The position numbers and the translations under genes are program-made. This document shows positions 1-5,376 of a stretch of 5,376 bases of DNA, piece by piece (position 1 is the first letter of the stretch; each line of letters starts with the position of its first letter). Origin of the DNA: Planctomycetota bacterium (lineage in GTDB: Bacteria; Planctomycetota; Planctomycetia; Pirellulales; Lacipirellulaceae); contig JAJRUA010000235.1 in the NCBI GenBank assembly GCA_024278035.1, forward strand, positions 1 through 5,376, written 5' to 3'. Under the pieces are notes generated by a model. That model made no database searches. It saw only the letters and a program-made list of their open reading frames with translations, and was not told the DNA's origin.

Positions 1-2138
1 AAATTGCGATAAAAACGAGGGGCCAGTTCATAGTTTTCATTGTTGAAAGTATGACACTGATACTGGTTGACGGCGTATCGCACGGTCTGGGGTGTGACCG
101 AAATTTTTTCTCCAGCGTCAGAGGATAAGTCTTCTATCTCCACTGAGAGAAGGCCCCCTTGGCCGAGGCTGCGAGCTAGCAAATTCTGAGCCGGGCGTTG
201 CAGCCGACCGCCAGAAAGCTCGATGGTCTCTGCCACCGGCGGGCTGAGTTGATTGTAGCGCACGAAGGTGTCGCCAGCGATAATGGCAGAGTAGAATCCG
301 GCCTTTCGTTGTTGATTGGTAGCAAAGTCCTTGGGCTCATCGTCGGCAGGCTCAAGCTTTCGGATCATACTGGTAAACTGTTCCTGCTGCCCCTTCTTGA
401 GCTGTTGGAAGAAGGCTTCTGCCTCAGACCTCTTGTCGGCGGGATAAATCGCAAGCCAATTGAGGCAAATCCCCGAAGAATCGCCAACGACATGAATGTT
501 CAGTTGGCCGTCGTCGACTTGTACTTCATGAATAATCGGAGAAAAGACCTTGTCGAGATAAAGCAAATAGGCATCGTCGCCTGGTCTTGGTTCGATCTTT
601 TGAAAGCGGGTGAAGGCCCGGACGTAGTCTCGTACTTTTTCGCGAGATTCCGAGAGGACTTCTTCGCCTTCGATCGTGACCTTCCGTTTCGCCCAGAAGT
701 GTTCGTTCCACAGACCGAGATGATTGACGTTCAGGCGGACTTCATATCGCCCGTCCGGAAGATCGACGGCAAAGCCGCCACGGTTGAGGAAAATGCCATC
801 CCGGTTGAGGTTGTCGGCGTAGAGCGAATCGTGGGAACGCCAAATCTCTGCCCGAGTCAGTCCGAAACCAATGTGCTTATCATACCTGTGGCGGGCGAGG
901 ATCGCGGTAAATCCCTCTTCAGCCCGGAAATCCTCTTCGACAAAATCGAAGAGCCTGAGGCCATGAAAAGTGGCAGGTGAGGTCGCCGCCCTCAAGAGGC
1001 GGACGTTATCGACTAGGAATTGCTCCTGGTATCCCTCCTCCTTCTCTAGTCCTACGCCGAACCACATTCCGAGGAGTTTTTTGGTATCGAGGTACCGCTT
1101 GATCTGAACCGATCCCCGCTCACCGACAAAACGATTGACATGAAACTTGAGCCGATTCCACCCAGGGGCGAGCGTTGCGTGGTGGTTGAGTTGGTTCCAA
1201 TATCCGCCTCCATTCGTGTCCTTAACCATCATGGCAAAACGGACATATTTTCCGAGAGGGTTGAAGACATCCACCGCAAGGTAGTCGTAGCCTGACCAGT
1301 CGGAGAGAAAAGTGTTTTTCATCTCCAGTTGGTTGTATGTCGCGTACTTGATGATCCCTGAACGCTTGCCGGAGGTGGCGTTTTGGTCGCTGAATGTGCG
1401 GATCGAGTGAAACTGACTTTCTCTCGCTTGGTCCTTCTTCTCAAAGTCAATCAGCATCCGAACCCGGGGGGTTCTTACTCCGGCGATCGCTTTGCTAGAT
1501 TGTGCGTGAAGCTCGGTGCCGCAGAACGGACAAAGGCTCGCCTCGGTATCTGCCCAGCGGTAACACTTCGGGCAACGAATTCCATCGCCTATCGGGTTGG
1601 GAGTGGGGAAGGGAGTCTGGGATTTAGTAAATTCATAGGCGATTGCCGCCCCCTTCGTGGGAGTGAGTTTGAGGTCGTCGATCCAGAGACTCCCCGATGC
1701 TTTGAGACGGAACCAGAGAGTGACAGGTTTGTCTTCCACATTAATCGTAAAGCGAATCCGGCTCCACTCGAACGAACCTTTGAGATCCTTGACTACGATT
1801 TGGTGTCCCTTGCCGGCATCGTAAAAAATCCAGGCCGAGTGGTTCTGTTCCCCGACAAGGAGGTCTCGGCCTCGCACCCAAGCTTCAAGAAGATATCGCC
1901 CCCGCGCGAGGTTTTTGAAGGTATTGTGCGCAGTCATCTGCGCATTATTATCGGCCTCGATAAACAAGGCCCCGGCTGCGCGGTGGCCAATGCCTACGGC
2001 GTGCGAACCCTTGCCCTCGCCATAGACTTGCCAGCCCTCAAGGCCCTGGTCGAAAGAGAAGGCAAGGCCTTCGGCACCGCGGCTCAAGTCCGGCGCGAGT
2101 AAAAGGGCCAAGAGGATGCAGGAAAGTGGCCGTAGCAT
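1..2138 (-). CDS. Large secreted multidomain protein with carbohydrate-binding-like beta-sandwiches and an embedded zinc ribbon (3' end outside window)
   Basis: The frame runs from ATG at 2138 to the window edge without a stop, giving 712 residues; the C-terminus is missing. A Shine-Dalgarno GGAGAG lies 8 nt upstream. Residues 1-22 form a signal peptide (MLR, a Leu/Ala-rich core, then a likely cut near RGAE), so the protein is exported. Residues about 24-160 look like a CBM4/9-type beta-sandwich (FDQGLEGW at the start, WIDDLKL at the end). Residues 187-210 are a zinc ribbon with C189, C192, C203 and C206. Residues about 217-384 form a second sandwich (LIDFEKK to FLVDNVRLLR). Residues about 393-567 resemble a malectin-like domain (FDFVEEDF, FAVDLPDGRYEVRLNVN, VDDGQLNIHVVGD). 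Residues 568-600 are charged and probably helical. Residues 605-712 begin another beta-rich domain. Domain names are from pattern recall. A glycoside hydrolase or similar module beyond the edge is possible, but no catalytic residues are visible. It lies 18 nt after the alkaline phosphatase gene and is probably in its operon. Confidence 0.9.
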   Translation of the reverse strand, partial: MLRPLSCILLALLLAPDLSRGAEGLAFSFDQGLEGWQVYGEGKGSHAVGIGHRAAGALFIEADNNAQMTAHNTFKNLARGRYLLEAWVRGRDLLVGEQNHSAWIFYDAGKGHQIVVKDLKGSFEWSRIRFTINVEDKPVTLWFRLKASGSLWIDDLKLTPTKGAAIAYEFTKSQTPFPTPNPIGDGIRCPKCYRWADTEASLCPFCGTELHAQSSKAIAGVRTPRVRMLIDFEKKDQARESQFHSIRTFSDQNATSGKRSGIIKYATYNQLEMKNTFLSDWSGYDYLAVDVFNPLGKYVRFAMMVKDTNGGGYWNQLNHHATLAPGWNRLKFHVNRFVGERGSVQIKRYLDTKKLLGMWFGVGLEKEEGYQEQFLVDNVRLLRAATSPATFHGLRLFDFVEEDFRAEEGFTAILARHRYDKHIGFGLTRAEIWRSHDSLYADNLNRDGIFLNRGGFAVDLPDGRYEVRLNVNHLGLWNEHFWAKRKVTIEGEEVLSESREKVRDYVRAFTRFQKIEPRPGDDAYLLYLDKVFSPIIHEVQVDDGQLNIHVVGDSSGICLNWLAIYPADKRSEAEAFFQQLKKGQQEQFTSMIRKLEPADDEPKDFATNQQRKAGFYSAIIAGDTFVRYNQLSPPVAETIELSGGRLQRPAQNLLARSLGQGGLLSVEIEDLSSDAGEKISVTPQTVRYAVNQYQCHTFNNENYELAPRFYRN

Positions 2139-2146
2139 GTGGACTA

Positions 2147-2152
2147 CTCTCC
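2147..2152 (-). promoter_or_regulatory. Ribosome binding site of the large multidomain gene
   Basis: On the minus strand GGAGAG sits 8 nt before the ATG at 2138. It lies wholly inside the 18-nt gap after the phosphatase stop codon. It fixes the start of a gene that has no stop in the window and supports translation from a shared mRNA. Confidence 0.75.
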
Positions 2153-2156
2153 AAAA

Positions 2157-3368
2157 TTATCGCTCGCGAGTTCGTGGCGAAGTTCCCAGAAAAAAAACGA
2201 TCCCGCCAAGAGCGAGCATCATCATTGTCGAGGGCTCAGGAATCGTGACAGGAGCTAAAACCACGGCCAACAGATCCGTGTTGTCCATTAGCCCTGAAAT
2301 AAGGTTGGAATTCGCGCCTATGGCGGCTAGAGGTACGTTGACCCCCGTGTGGGAAAGCCCACCCCAAGTCACCGCCGGCAATACGCCTGCGGTTGGATCG
2401 GTTTCGGTAACCACAAGGCCGCCGGTCTCGTGATCGGCGGTTACGATGATCAGCGTGTCGGCAAGGCCCGGGTCGTTGAGGTTGGCCCAATCGAGTACCG
2501 TTTGAATTGTGTTAGCAAATTCAATAGTCTCGTAAATGTTACGTCCTGTTTTGAGCGTTAGGTTGCCACCTGTATGGCCGGCATGATCAATTCGGCCACC
2601 TTCGACCATGAGGAAGAAGCCGTCCGGATCGTTGTCGAGCAAGTCGATCGCAGCATCGGTCATCTCGCTCAAATGAGGGATCGTGTCGTAGCGAGGGTCG
2701 CTCCCCTGAGCGTAGTCGTATTCGTAGGGCAAATGGCCACCGCCACCAAAAAGCCCAGCAACCAAGGGCTCGTTATCAGTGTCAAGTGCATTGAGTTCAG
2801 CACGATTTTTGACGAGTGTGTAGTTGCCATCGGTGTTAATGATCGCGGTGTCCAAACCGTTATCCTCACCGCCGAACAAGACGTTAGGACGCGAGTCATT
2901 CAGATAGTCTTGGCCAATTTGAACGCGGTTATTGCGACTTGGCTCTTTGGCTCCGAAAGTTGCCGGGGTGGCGTGCGTAATTTGGGTGGTCGTCACGAGC
3001 CCGGTGCTTTTGCCCATGCTCTTAAAAATATCAAGCATCGAGGTCAGATTGCTTCCATCGCCTGGCAAAGCTTGGCTAATCACACCGTTGGCCACTTTCG
3101 TGCCAGTTGCTATGGCAGTTCCGGCAGCAGCCGAGTCGGTTACCGCACCAAAGAACGAGGCGGTCGTCATCTCTGCTTGGCCTGGAAAGGATTCGAAATT
3201 CAACGTGCCGGCCGCACCGTTGAGGTACATGCCTGCCGCTTTGACCTGCTCGGGGCCCATCCCATCGCCGATCAAAATGATGATGTTTTTTGGCGGATGA
3301 GTAGCGGCTTGCAAGTCGGCCGCCGAGAGAAATATCATGAAGAGGCTTAAAGTAAGGACTGCTTTCAT
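2157..3368 (-). CDS. PhoA-type alkaline phosphatase with PEP-CTERM sorting tail
   Basis: This 403-residue protein hydrolyses phosphate monoesters outside the cytoplasm, using two zinc ions, one magnesium and a serine nucleophile. A signal peptide covers about residues 1-22 (ending LQAAT). Visible family motifs, with E. coli PhoA equivalents, are: D35 in IGDGMG (D51); D78-S79 in VTDSAAAGTA (D101-S102, S79 being the nucleophile); T134 (T155); R145 (R166); E256 in MVEGGRIDHAGH (E322); D261 (D327) and H265 (H331); D312-H313 in ADHETGG (D369-H370); and H340 in SHTG (H412). H132 and H262 replace E. coli D153 and K328, as in mammalian and many bacterial enzymes. Residues 376-403 are a PEP-CTERM tail: IPEPS, a hydrophobic segment, then PRTRER. 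At 403 residues it is shorter than the 471 of E. coli PhoA, with no large insert. The ATG has AAGGAG 6 nt upstream. The family is certain; the natural substrate and final location are inferred. No phoA symbol is given because orthology was not tested. Confidence 0.96.
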   Translation of the reverse strand: MKAVLTLSLFMIFLSAADLQAATHPPKNIIILIGDGMGPEQVKAAGMYLNGAAGTLNFESFPGQAEMTTASFFGAVTDSAAAGTAIATGTKVANGVISQALPGDGSNLTSMLDIFKSMGKSTGLVTTTQITHATPATFGAKEPSRNNRVQIGQDYLNDSRPNVLFGGEDNGLDTAIINTDGNYTLVKNRAELNALDTDNEPLVAGLFGGGGHLPYEYDYAQGSDPRYDTIPHLSEMTDAAIDLLDNDPDGFFLMVEGGRIDHAGHTGGNLTLKTGRNIYETIEFANTIQTVLDWANLNDPGLADTLIIVTADHETGGLVVTETDPTAGVLPAVTWGGLSHTGVNVPLAAIGANSNLISGLMDNTDLLAVVLAPVTIPEPSTMMMLALGGIVFFLGTSPRTRER

Positions 3369-3374
3369 CTTTGA

Positions 3375-3380
3375 CTCCTT
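3375..3380 (-). promoter_or_regulatory. Ribosome binding site of the alkaline phosphatase gene
   Basis: On the minus strand AAGGAG lies 6 nt before the ATG at 3368, a strong match to the anti-Shine-Dalgarno sequence. It confirms the start and agrees with the signal peptide that begins there. Confidence 0.8.
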
Positions 3381-3451
3381 CGTTTTTTGTTTTCGTCCGT
3401 TGGACTACGCTACAACGAGTTGCACCAGAATAGATTATTTGAAGACATCTT

Positions 3452-3481
3452 AGTGTACCGCCTAGCAACCTCTTATGTCAC
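3452..3481 (-). promoter_or_regulatory. Candidate sigma70-like promoter for the phosphatase operon
   Basis: Read on the minus strand, GTGACA (5 of 6 to the -35 consensus) and TACACT (4 of 6 to the -10 consensus) are separated by 18 nt. The predicted start point near 3445 would leave a leader of about 77 nt. The -35 box overlaps the last codons of the upstream beta-helix gene. No convincing terminator lies between the two genes, so read-through could also supply the phosphatase. Planctomycete promoters are poorly conserved, so this is only a candidate. Confidence 0.28.
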
Positions 3482-4858
3482 GCGATAGGCTGAGCACCGA
3501 CGTTTCCGACGTCGACGACCCCAAGCCAAAGACGTCAGCCCCGCTAGAACCAGCACGAGCGAGGAAGGCTCGGGAACCGCCCCGAGCGCACCAATAAAAC
3601 CACCGCTCGAACTTGCCGTGAGGGCAAACGATCCGGGCAGAAGCCGAAAATCCCCGTTAGCGGCGTCCACAAACATTGGATCAGCCGAATAGATGCTCGA
3701 GCCGACCTCACCGTTATTGATCAGATCTTGAGTGTAGAGGTCATCAAAATTGTAGACGTTGTTCCAATCGAGCTCGTTTTGGTCCAGGCTGTTGCTAAAA
3801 GCATCGACCCCGACCGACCCGCTTGCGTTGCTTCCGTAGAAGATGGAATTCGTCACGGTATTGTTCTGGCTGGGGCCGCCTATTTCCCGAAAAGTCACTC
3901 CCAAGGAACCGTTGTAGCTGGTGTTCTGAGCAAACGTGTTGTTTTCAGAATCGTAGAGCAGAACGGAAATCCGGAATGCCGCAGCGTCGGCGTTCTCGTC
4001 AAAATAGTCTACATTGTAAGAGAAGGTGTTATTGTTCGCGCCAGTGCTCAAGAAGATATTTTCATGGGTGTTGTTGTAGATCGTGTTGTTACTGATCTGG
4101 TTTCCTTCAGCGCCATTGTCAAGAGTGATACCCCAAGTGTTCCCATACAGCGTATTTCCTGAGACCGTATTGTTATCGCCCCCAATATTGATGCCATGCC
4201 GTTGGCTGAGATCAGCTTCGATTCCGTTGGCGTAGATCGTGTTGTTCAGGACCGTCATGTTTGACCCGTCCGCACCGCTAAGAGCAATCCCCACTCCATT
4301 TTGGGAGTAGGCCGTATTGCCAGAGACTAAGCCTCCTTGCGTGTCGTGCAACCGCATATCATCACCGTTGTCAAACAGTGTGTTTCCCGTAACGGTGAAG
4401 CTGTTCGTATCCCCTGAGGTGATCACTGAGAAAAGACCGGTGCTTCCGTTGAAGATCGTGTTATCCCGGATATGCAGCGACGAATTGACAAGTGTTTGAA
4501 TCACGTTGCCCGATTGATCGATGCCGTCGAGCCGAAGCCCTTCGATCGTGGTACCGTTTCCTGTCACATAGAAGAGGCTATCTTGAAATCCCGAATTGCC
4601 TCGTACGGTCGGTGTCTGGCCGGCACCCGCACGGATGGTTAGCCCCGATTTCGCGAGGGTTAGGCTTTCGTTGTAAATCGCACTGTCGGTGATCTCGATG
4701 ATGTCGTTGTCGCTGGCCGCGTTGTAGGCATCGGTAATCGTTGCGTAGGTCTGCCCTGCCCCAACCAAGCGTGTGGTTTGCCCGATACTGACGGAGCTTT
4801 GGCCTAGCCAAAAGATAAGGCTAACACCTACCGAATATGCAAAAGCTGTGCGTTTCAC
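3473..4858 (-). CDS. Secreted right-handed parallel beta-helix protein with PEP-CTERM tail
   Basis: Read from GTG at 4858 the protein has 461 residues. This start has GGGGAG 8 nt upstream and gives a compact signal peptide, MKRTAF then a hydrophobic core ending SIGQ at residue 27. The frame is open back to ATG 4933, but that start has a poor ribosome site and would put 25 extra residues before the signal. Residues about 37-85 (TYATITDAYNAASDNDIIEI and following) match the N-terminal cap of pectate-lyase-like beta-helices. About nine coils follow with an Asn at one repeated position (133, 159, 181, 206, 235, 258, 282, 312, 337), each in an x-N-[TS]- or SYN-type turn. DPMFVDAANGDFRLLPGS near 393-410 is a common end of this fold. 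Residues 428-454 are VPEPSS, a hydrophobic segment and RRRRKRR; an unusual CSAYRVT extension follows. The fold is well supported. Substrate and catalysis are unknown: it could be a polysaccharide lyase-like enzyme or a non-enzymatic surface protein. Confidence 0.9.
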   Translation of the reverse strand: MKRTAFAYSVGVSLIFWLGQSSVSIGQTTRLVGAGQTYATITDAYNAASDNDIIEITDSAIYNESLTLAKSGLTIRAGAGQTPTVRGNSGFQDSLFYVTGNGTTIEGLRLDGIDQSGNVIQTLVNSSLHIRDNTIFNGSTGLFSVITSGDTNSFTVTGNTLFDNGDDMRLHDTQGGLVSGNTAYSQNGVGIALSGADGSNMTVLNNTIYANGIEADLSQRHGINIGGDNNTVSGNTLYGNTWGITLDNGAEGNQISNNTIYNNTHENIFLSTGANNNTFSYNVDYFDENADAAAFRISVLLYDSENNTFAQNTSYNGSLGVTFREIGGPSQNNTVTNSIFYGSNASGSVGVDAFSNSLDQNELDWNNVYNFDDLYTQDLINNGEVGSSIYSADPMFVDAANGDFRLLPGSFALTASSSGGFIGALGAVPEPSSLVLVLAGLTSLAWGRRRRKRRCSAYRVT

Positions 4859-4866
4859 GTTTACCA

Positions 4867-4872
4867 CTCCCC
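4867..4872 (-). promoter_or_regulatory. Ribosome binding site deciding a GTG start for the beta-helix gene
   Basis: On the minus strand GGGGAG is 8 nt before GTG 4858. The in-frame ATG codons at 4933 and 4903 lack such a site at proper spacing, and only the GTG places the Lys-Arg charged end directly before the hydrophobic core of the signal peptide. Confidence 0.65.
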
Positions 4873-4941
4873 GGTTTAAGAGAAAGACGCTCACAAAAAA
4901 CATCCTCTGCGAAAATCTGTTTAATCTGCACATATCCGCGT

Positions 4942-4970
4942 TCTATTCTTCTTCGCTTCGCTAGTGACAA
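4942..4970 (-). promoter_or_regulatory. Candidate sigma70-like promoter for the beta-helix gene
   Basis: On the minus strand TTGTCA (5 of 6 to the -35 consensus) is followed after 17 nt by AATAGA, which matches only the central ATA of the -10 consensus. It lies just downstream of the stem-loop that ends the previous gene. The implied start near 4935 would give a leader of about 77 nt to GTG 4858. The position is sensible but the -10 match is weak. Confidence 0.25.
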
Positions 4971-4996
4971 AAAGGCAAGTTGGGTTGCTCTACAGA

Positions 4997-5029
4997 AACC
5001 GCTCACCCGCAACTAGCGGGCAAGCGGTT
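4997..5029 (-). terminator. Stem-loop, probable transcription terminator after the upstream PEP-CTERM gene
   Basis: The minus-strand RNA forms a 14-bp stem (AACCGCTTGCCCGC with GCGGGTGAGCGGTT) around a 5-nt loop, UAGUU. Twelve pairs are Watson-Crick. The two central ones are G-U and U-G wobbles, which pair in minus-strand RNA but become A-C mismatches in plus-strand RNA, so the structure favours the minus orientation. It starts 26 nt after the TAG stop at 5056. The following U-run is poor (UUUCUGU, the first two in the stem), so it may be an imperfect intrinsic terminator or an RNA-stabilising hairpin. Confidence 0.65.
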
Positions 5030-5055
5030 CAGGTTAACAAAGCATGCAACAAAAA

Positions 5056-5376
5056 CTATCGCTTGCGACGCAGCAATGCCAAGCCACTGAGGCTAAGCAG
5101 AATGACCATCGACGAGGGTTCGGGGATGGCGGCAACAGTACCGTCAAATTGAATCTCGGCGATTTGCATCCTAGCGACATTACCAGTACCAATCTTGAGC
5201 GTTGGAAATATCATGCGATAGGAGGAGTAAGCATCGGTGTTAGCAACTGCTACAGAGCCTCCTAGTGTGTCACGAGCGCTTGGGAGACTTAGCGAACCGC
5301 TATCGATAAGCGTCCAAGCCTCTCCACCATTTCCATCGCTGTTGTTCAAACTCAAAATCGCATCGTTGGTCCCGTA
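5056..5376 (-). CDS. C-terminal part of a PEP-CTERM secreted protein with discoidin-like terminal domain (5' end outside window)
   Basis: The frame is open from the window edge to TAG at 5056-5058, giving 106 residues. A TTG at 5355 could be read as a start but is better taken as internal, since the frame continues in the same style to the edge (YGTNDAILSL). The segment with AYSSYRMIFPTLK and MQIAEIQFDGT is the last part of a beta-sandwich, discoidin (F5/8 C)-like module that often precedes the sorting tail in planctomycete surface proteins; this is recalled from family knowledge. The last 23 residues are IPEPSS, the hydrophobic VILLSLSGLALL and RRKR, a textbook PEP-CTERM signal for exosortase processing. 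The function of the missing N-terminal part cannot be told. The downstream stem-loop suggests this gene is the last of its transcript. Confidence 0.88.
   Translation of the reverse strand, partial: YGTNDAILSLNNSDGNGGEAWTLIDSGSLSLPSARDTLGGSVAVANTDAYSSYRMIFPTLKIGTGNVARMQIAEIQFDGTVAAIPEPSSMVILLSLSGLALLRRKR

Noticed and set aside
198..980. Open frame of 260 codons on the plus strand
   Set aside because: It is antisense to the large minus-strand gene, which has a ribosome site, signal peptide and coherent domains. The plus-strand product shows no recognisable motif and no ribosome site was evident.
1383..2102. Open frame of 239 codons on the plus strand
   Set aside because: It is antisense to the N-terminal half of the same minus-strand gene and its product resembles no family I recognise.
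2574..3350. Open frame of 258 codons on the plus strand
   Set aside because: It lies opposite the alkaline phosphatase, whose catalytic motifs are intact on the minus strand.
3397..3418. Short inverted repeat CGTTG/CAACG in the phosphatase leader
   Set aside because: The stem is only 5 bp with a 10-nt loop and no U-run, so it is within chance expectation.
3470..3485. Possible PHO box upstream of the phosphatase
   Set aside because: Only one half-site-like GTGACATAA is present, with no second repeat at 11-nt spacing, and it overlaps the end of the upstream coding region.
3728..4162. Open frame of 144 codons on the plus strand
   Set aside because: It is a shadow of the Asn-rich coils of the beta-helix gene; its Val/Ile-rich content reflects the complement of Asn codons.
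4950..4964. Small direct repeat (GCGAA, GCGAA, GAAGAA on the minus strand) in the spacer of the candidate promoter
   Set aside because: It is too short and imperfect to call a repeat element or operator.
5056..5355. Complete 99-residue gene starting at TTG 5355
   Set aside because: The frame continues to the window edge, there is no signal peptide, and the sequence is the C-terminal part of a longer sorted protein.

Overview
The window looks like part of a Planctomycetota chromosome, or of a related PVC-group bacterium. Three of its four proteins end in a PEP-CTERM exosortase sorting tail (a PEP motif, a hydrophobic stretch, then an Arg-rich end). One of these also carries the discoidin-like C-terminal pattern (YRMIFPTLK, then MQIAEIQFDG) that is common in planctomycete secreted proteins. 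Base composition by eye is moderate. The lineage call is from protein style only, with no marker gene to confirm it.

All four genes are on the minus strand, so the transcription order runs from high to low coordinates. (1) 5376-5056 is the C-terminal 106 residues of a PEP-CTERM protein, followed by a 14-bp stem-loop at 4997-5029 that probably ends its transcript. (2) 4858-3473 is a secreted right-handed parallel beta-helix protein with a PEP-CTERM tail; its best start is a GTG. (3) 3368-2157 is a complete PhoA-type alkaline phosphatase with a PEP-CTERM tail and every core catalytic and metal residue present. (4) 2138-1 is a large secreted multidomain protein of at least 712 residues. It is still open at the window edge and combines three predicted beta-sandwich carbohydrate-binding-like domains with an embedded four-cysteine zinc ribbon. 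No stop for gene 4 lies in the window, so a search for closed ORFs misses it.

Genes 3 and 4 are 18 nt apart, and the gap contains a Shine-Dalgarno sequence, so they are very probably co-transcribed. Weak sigma70-like promoter candidates precede genes 2 and 3. The long open frames on the plus strand across 198-980 and 1383-2102 are antisense shadows of gene 4. There is no gene-free stretch over 300 bases.

Taken together the window encodes an export-and-surface programme: an exported phosphatase, a repeat-rich beta-helix protein of the kind found among polysaccharide-active enzymes, and a large glycan-binding-like protein. Use of phosphorylated polysaccharides or organic phosphate at the cell surface is a reasonable inference, but no glycan-degrading active site is visible. 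No RNA gene, CRISPR array, mobile element or integration site was found.
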